From assembly GCF_000682715.1 (NCBI RefSeq), contig NZ_AWFH01000063.1:79521-143520 (forward strand): a stretch of DNA of 64,000 nt, written 5' to 3'. Both the position numbers and the translations under genes were made by a program. The number at the start of each line of letters is the position of its first letter. Position 1 is the stretch's first letter. The notes beneath the pieces are model-generated. The model had not been told where the DNA came from, did no database searches, and saw only the letters and a program-made list of their open reading frames with translations. This document shows, piece by piece, positions 63,977 to 64,000 of this stretch. Origin of the DNA: Hyphomonas atlantica corrig. Its GTDB lineage: Bacteria; Pseudomonadota; Alphaproteobacteria; Caulobacterales; Hyphomonadaceae.

Positions 63977-64000
63977 TCCCTTAATCTTGCCCTCACTAAC

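Overview
The window looks like a chromosome segment of a stalked or budding, cell-cycle-regulated alphaproteobacterium, most likely Hyphomonadaceae or a close relative. Supporting signs are high-GC housekeeping DNA, the alr/radA neighbourhood, a MucR/Ros-type regulator, DUF1491, DUF2336-like and DUF6456-like proteins typical of the class, and clustered GANTC (CcrM) sites. The family assignment is inference; no rRNA is present.

Region by region: 1-6191 (minus strand) has an MFS exporter, alanine racemase, an MlaE/MlaF lipid ABC pair, a small membrane-anchored protein whose tail is made by a palindromic repeat, and the N-terminal part of radA. 6356-9017 (plus) has a PEP-mutase/isocitrate-lyase superfamily enzyme, a DoxX-like membrane protein and a DUF2336-like protein. 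9113-17111 is a ten-gene overlapping operon for an Mrp/Mnh cation/proton antiporter in the order E-F-G-A(C-terminal part)-B-C-D-D-unknown-D; this is the order of archaeal Mbh-type membrane modules, and there are three antiporter-like subunits. 17259-18318 has a MucR-like regulator and a PAS protein preceded by a dense GANTC cluster. 18384-21752 is AT-richer accessory DNA containing a 2.48 kb IS1595-family transposon with inverted repeats, an 8-bp target duplication and several passenger genes. 21806-34663 returns to core genes: stand-alone DnaA domain IV protein, SufE, sensor kinase, RF3, Uup, RsuA, RsmC and a class A PBP. 34875-56310 mixes metabolic and housekeeping genes: a Baeyer-Villiger-type monooxygenase, acyl-CoA dehydrogenase, glutathionyl-hydroquinone reductase, YraN, RsmI, an LpoA-like lipoprotein, DnaJ, topoisomerase IB, a cysteine-synthase-like enzyme, ArsC, thiolase, a retropepsin-like protease, a divergent PEP-carboxylase-like protein and RlmB. 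56418-56949 holds tRNA-Tyr, tRNA-Gly and tRNA-Leu.

From tRNA-Leu to the window end is a genomic island: a P4-type tyrosine integrase, a Tat-like small protein, an XRE regulator, a 1290-residue protein joining a restriction-endonuclease-like N-terminus to a STAND-type NTPase and a long helical C-terminus (a likely antiphage effector), and an AlpA-type regulator. The far end of the island lies outside the window.

The most interesting items are the nuclease-STAND protein in the integrase island, the IS1595 transposon with a HEPN-like passenger that resembles a neighbouring chromosomal gene, the Mbh-ordered Mrp cluster, the GANTC cluster before the PAS gene, a terminator embedded antisense in arsC, and the PEPC-like protein with changed catalytic motifs.
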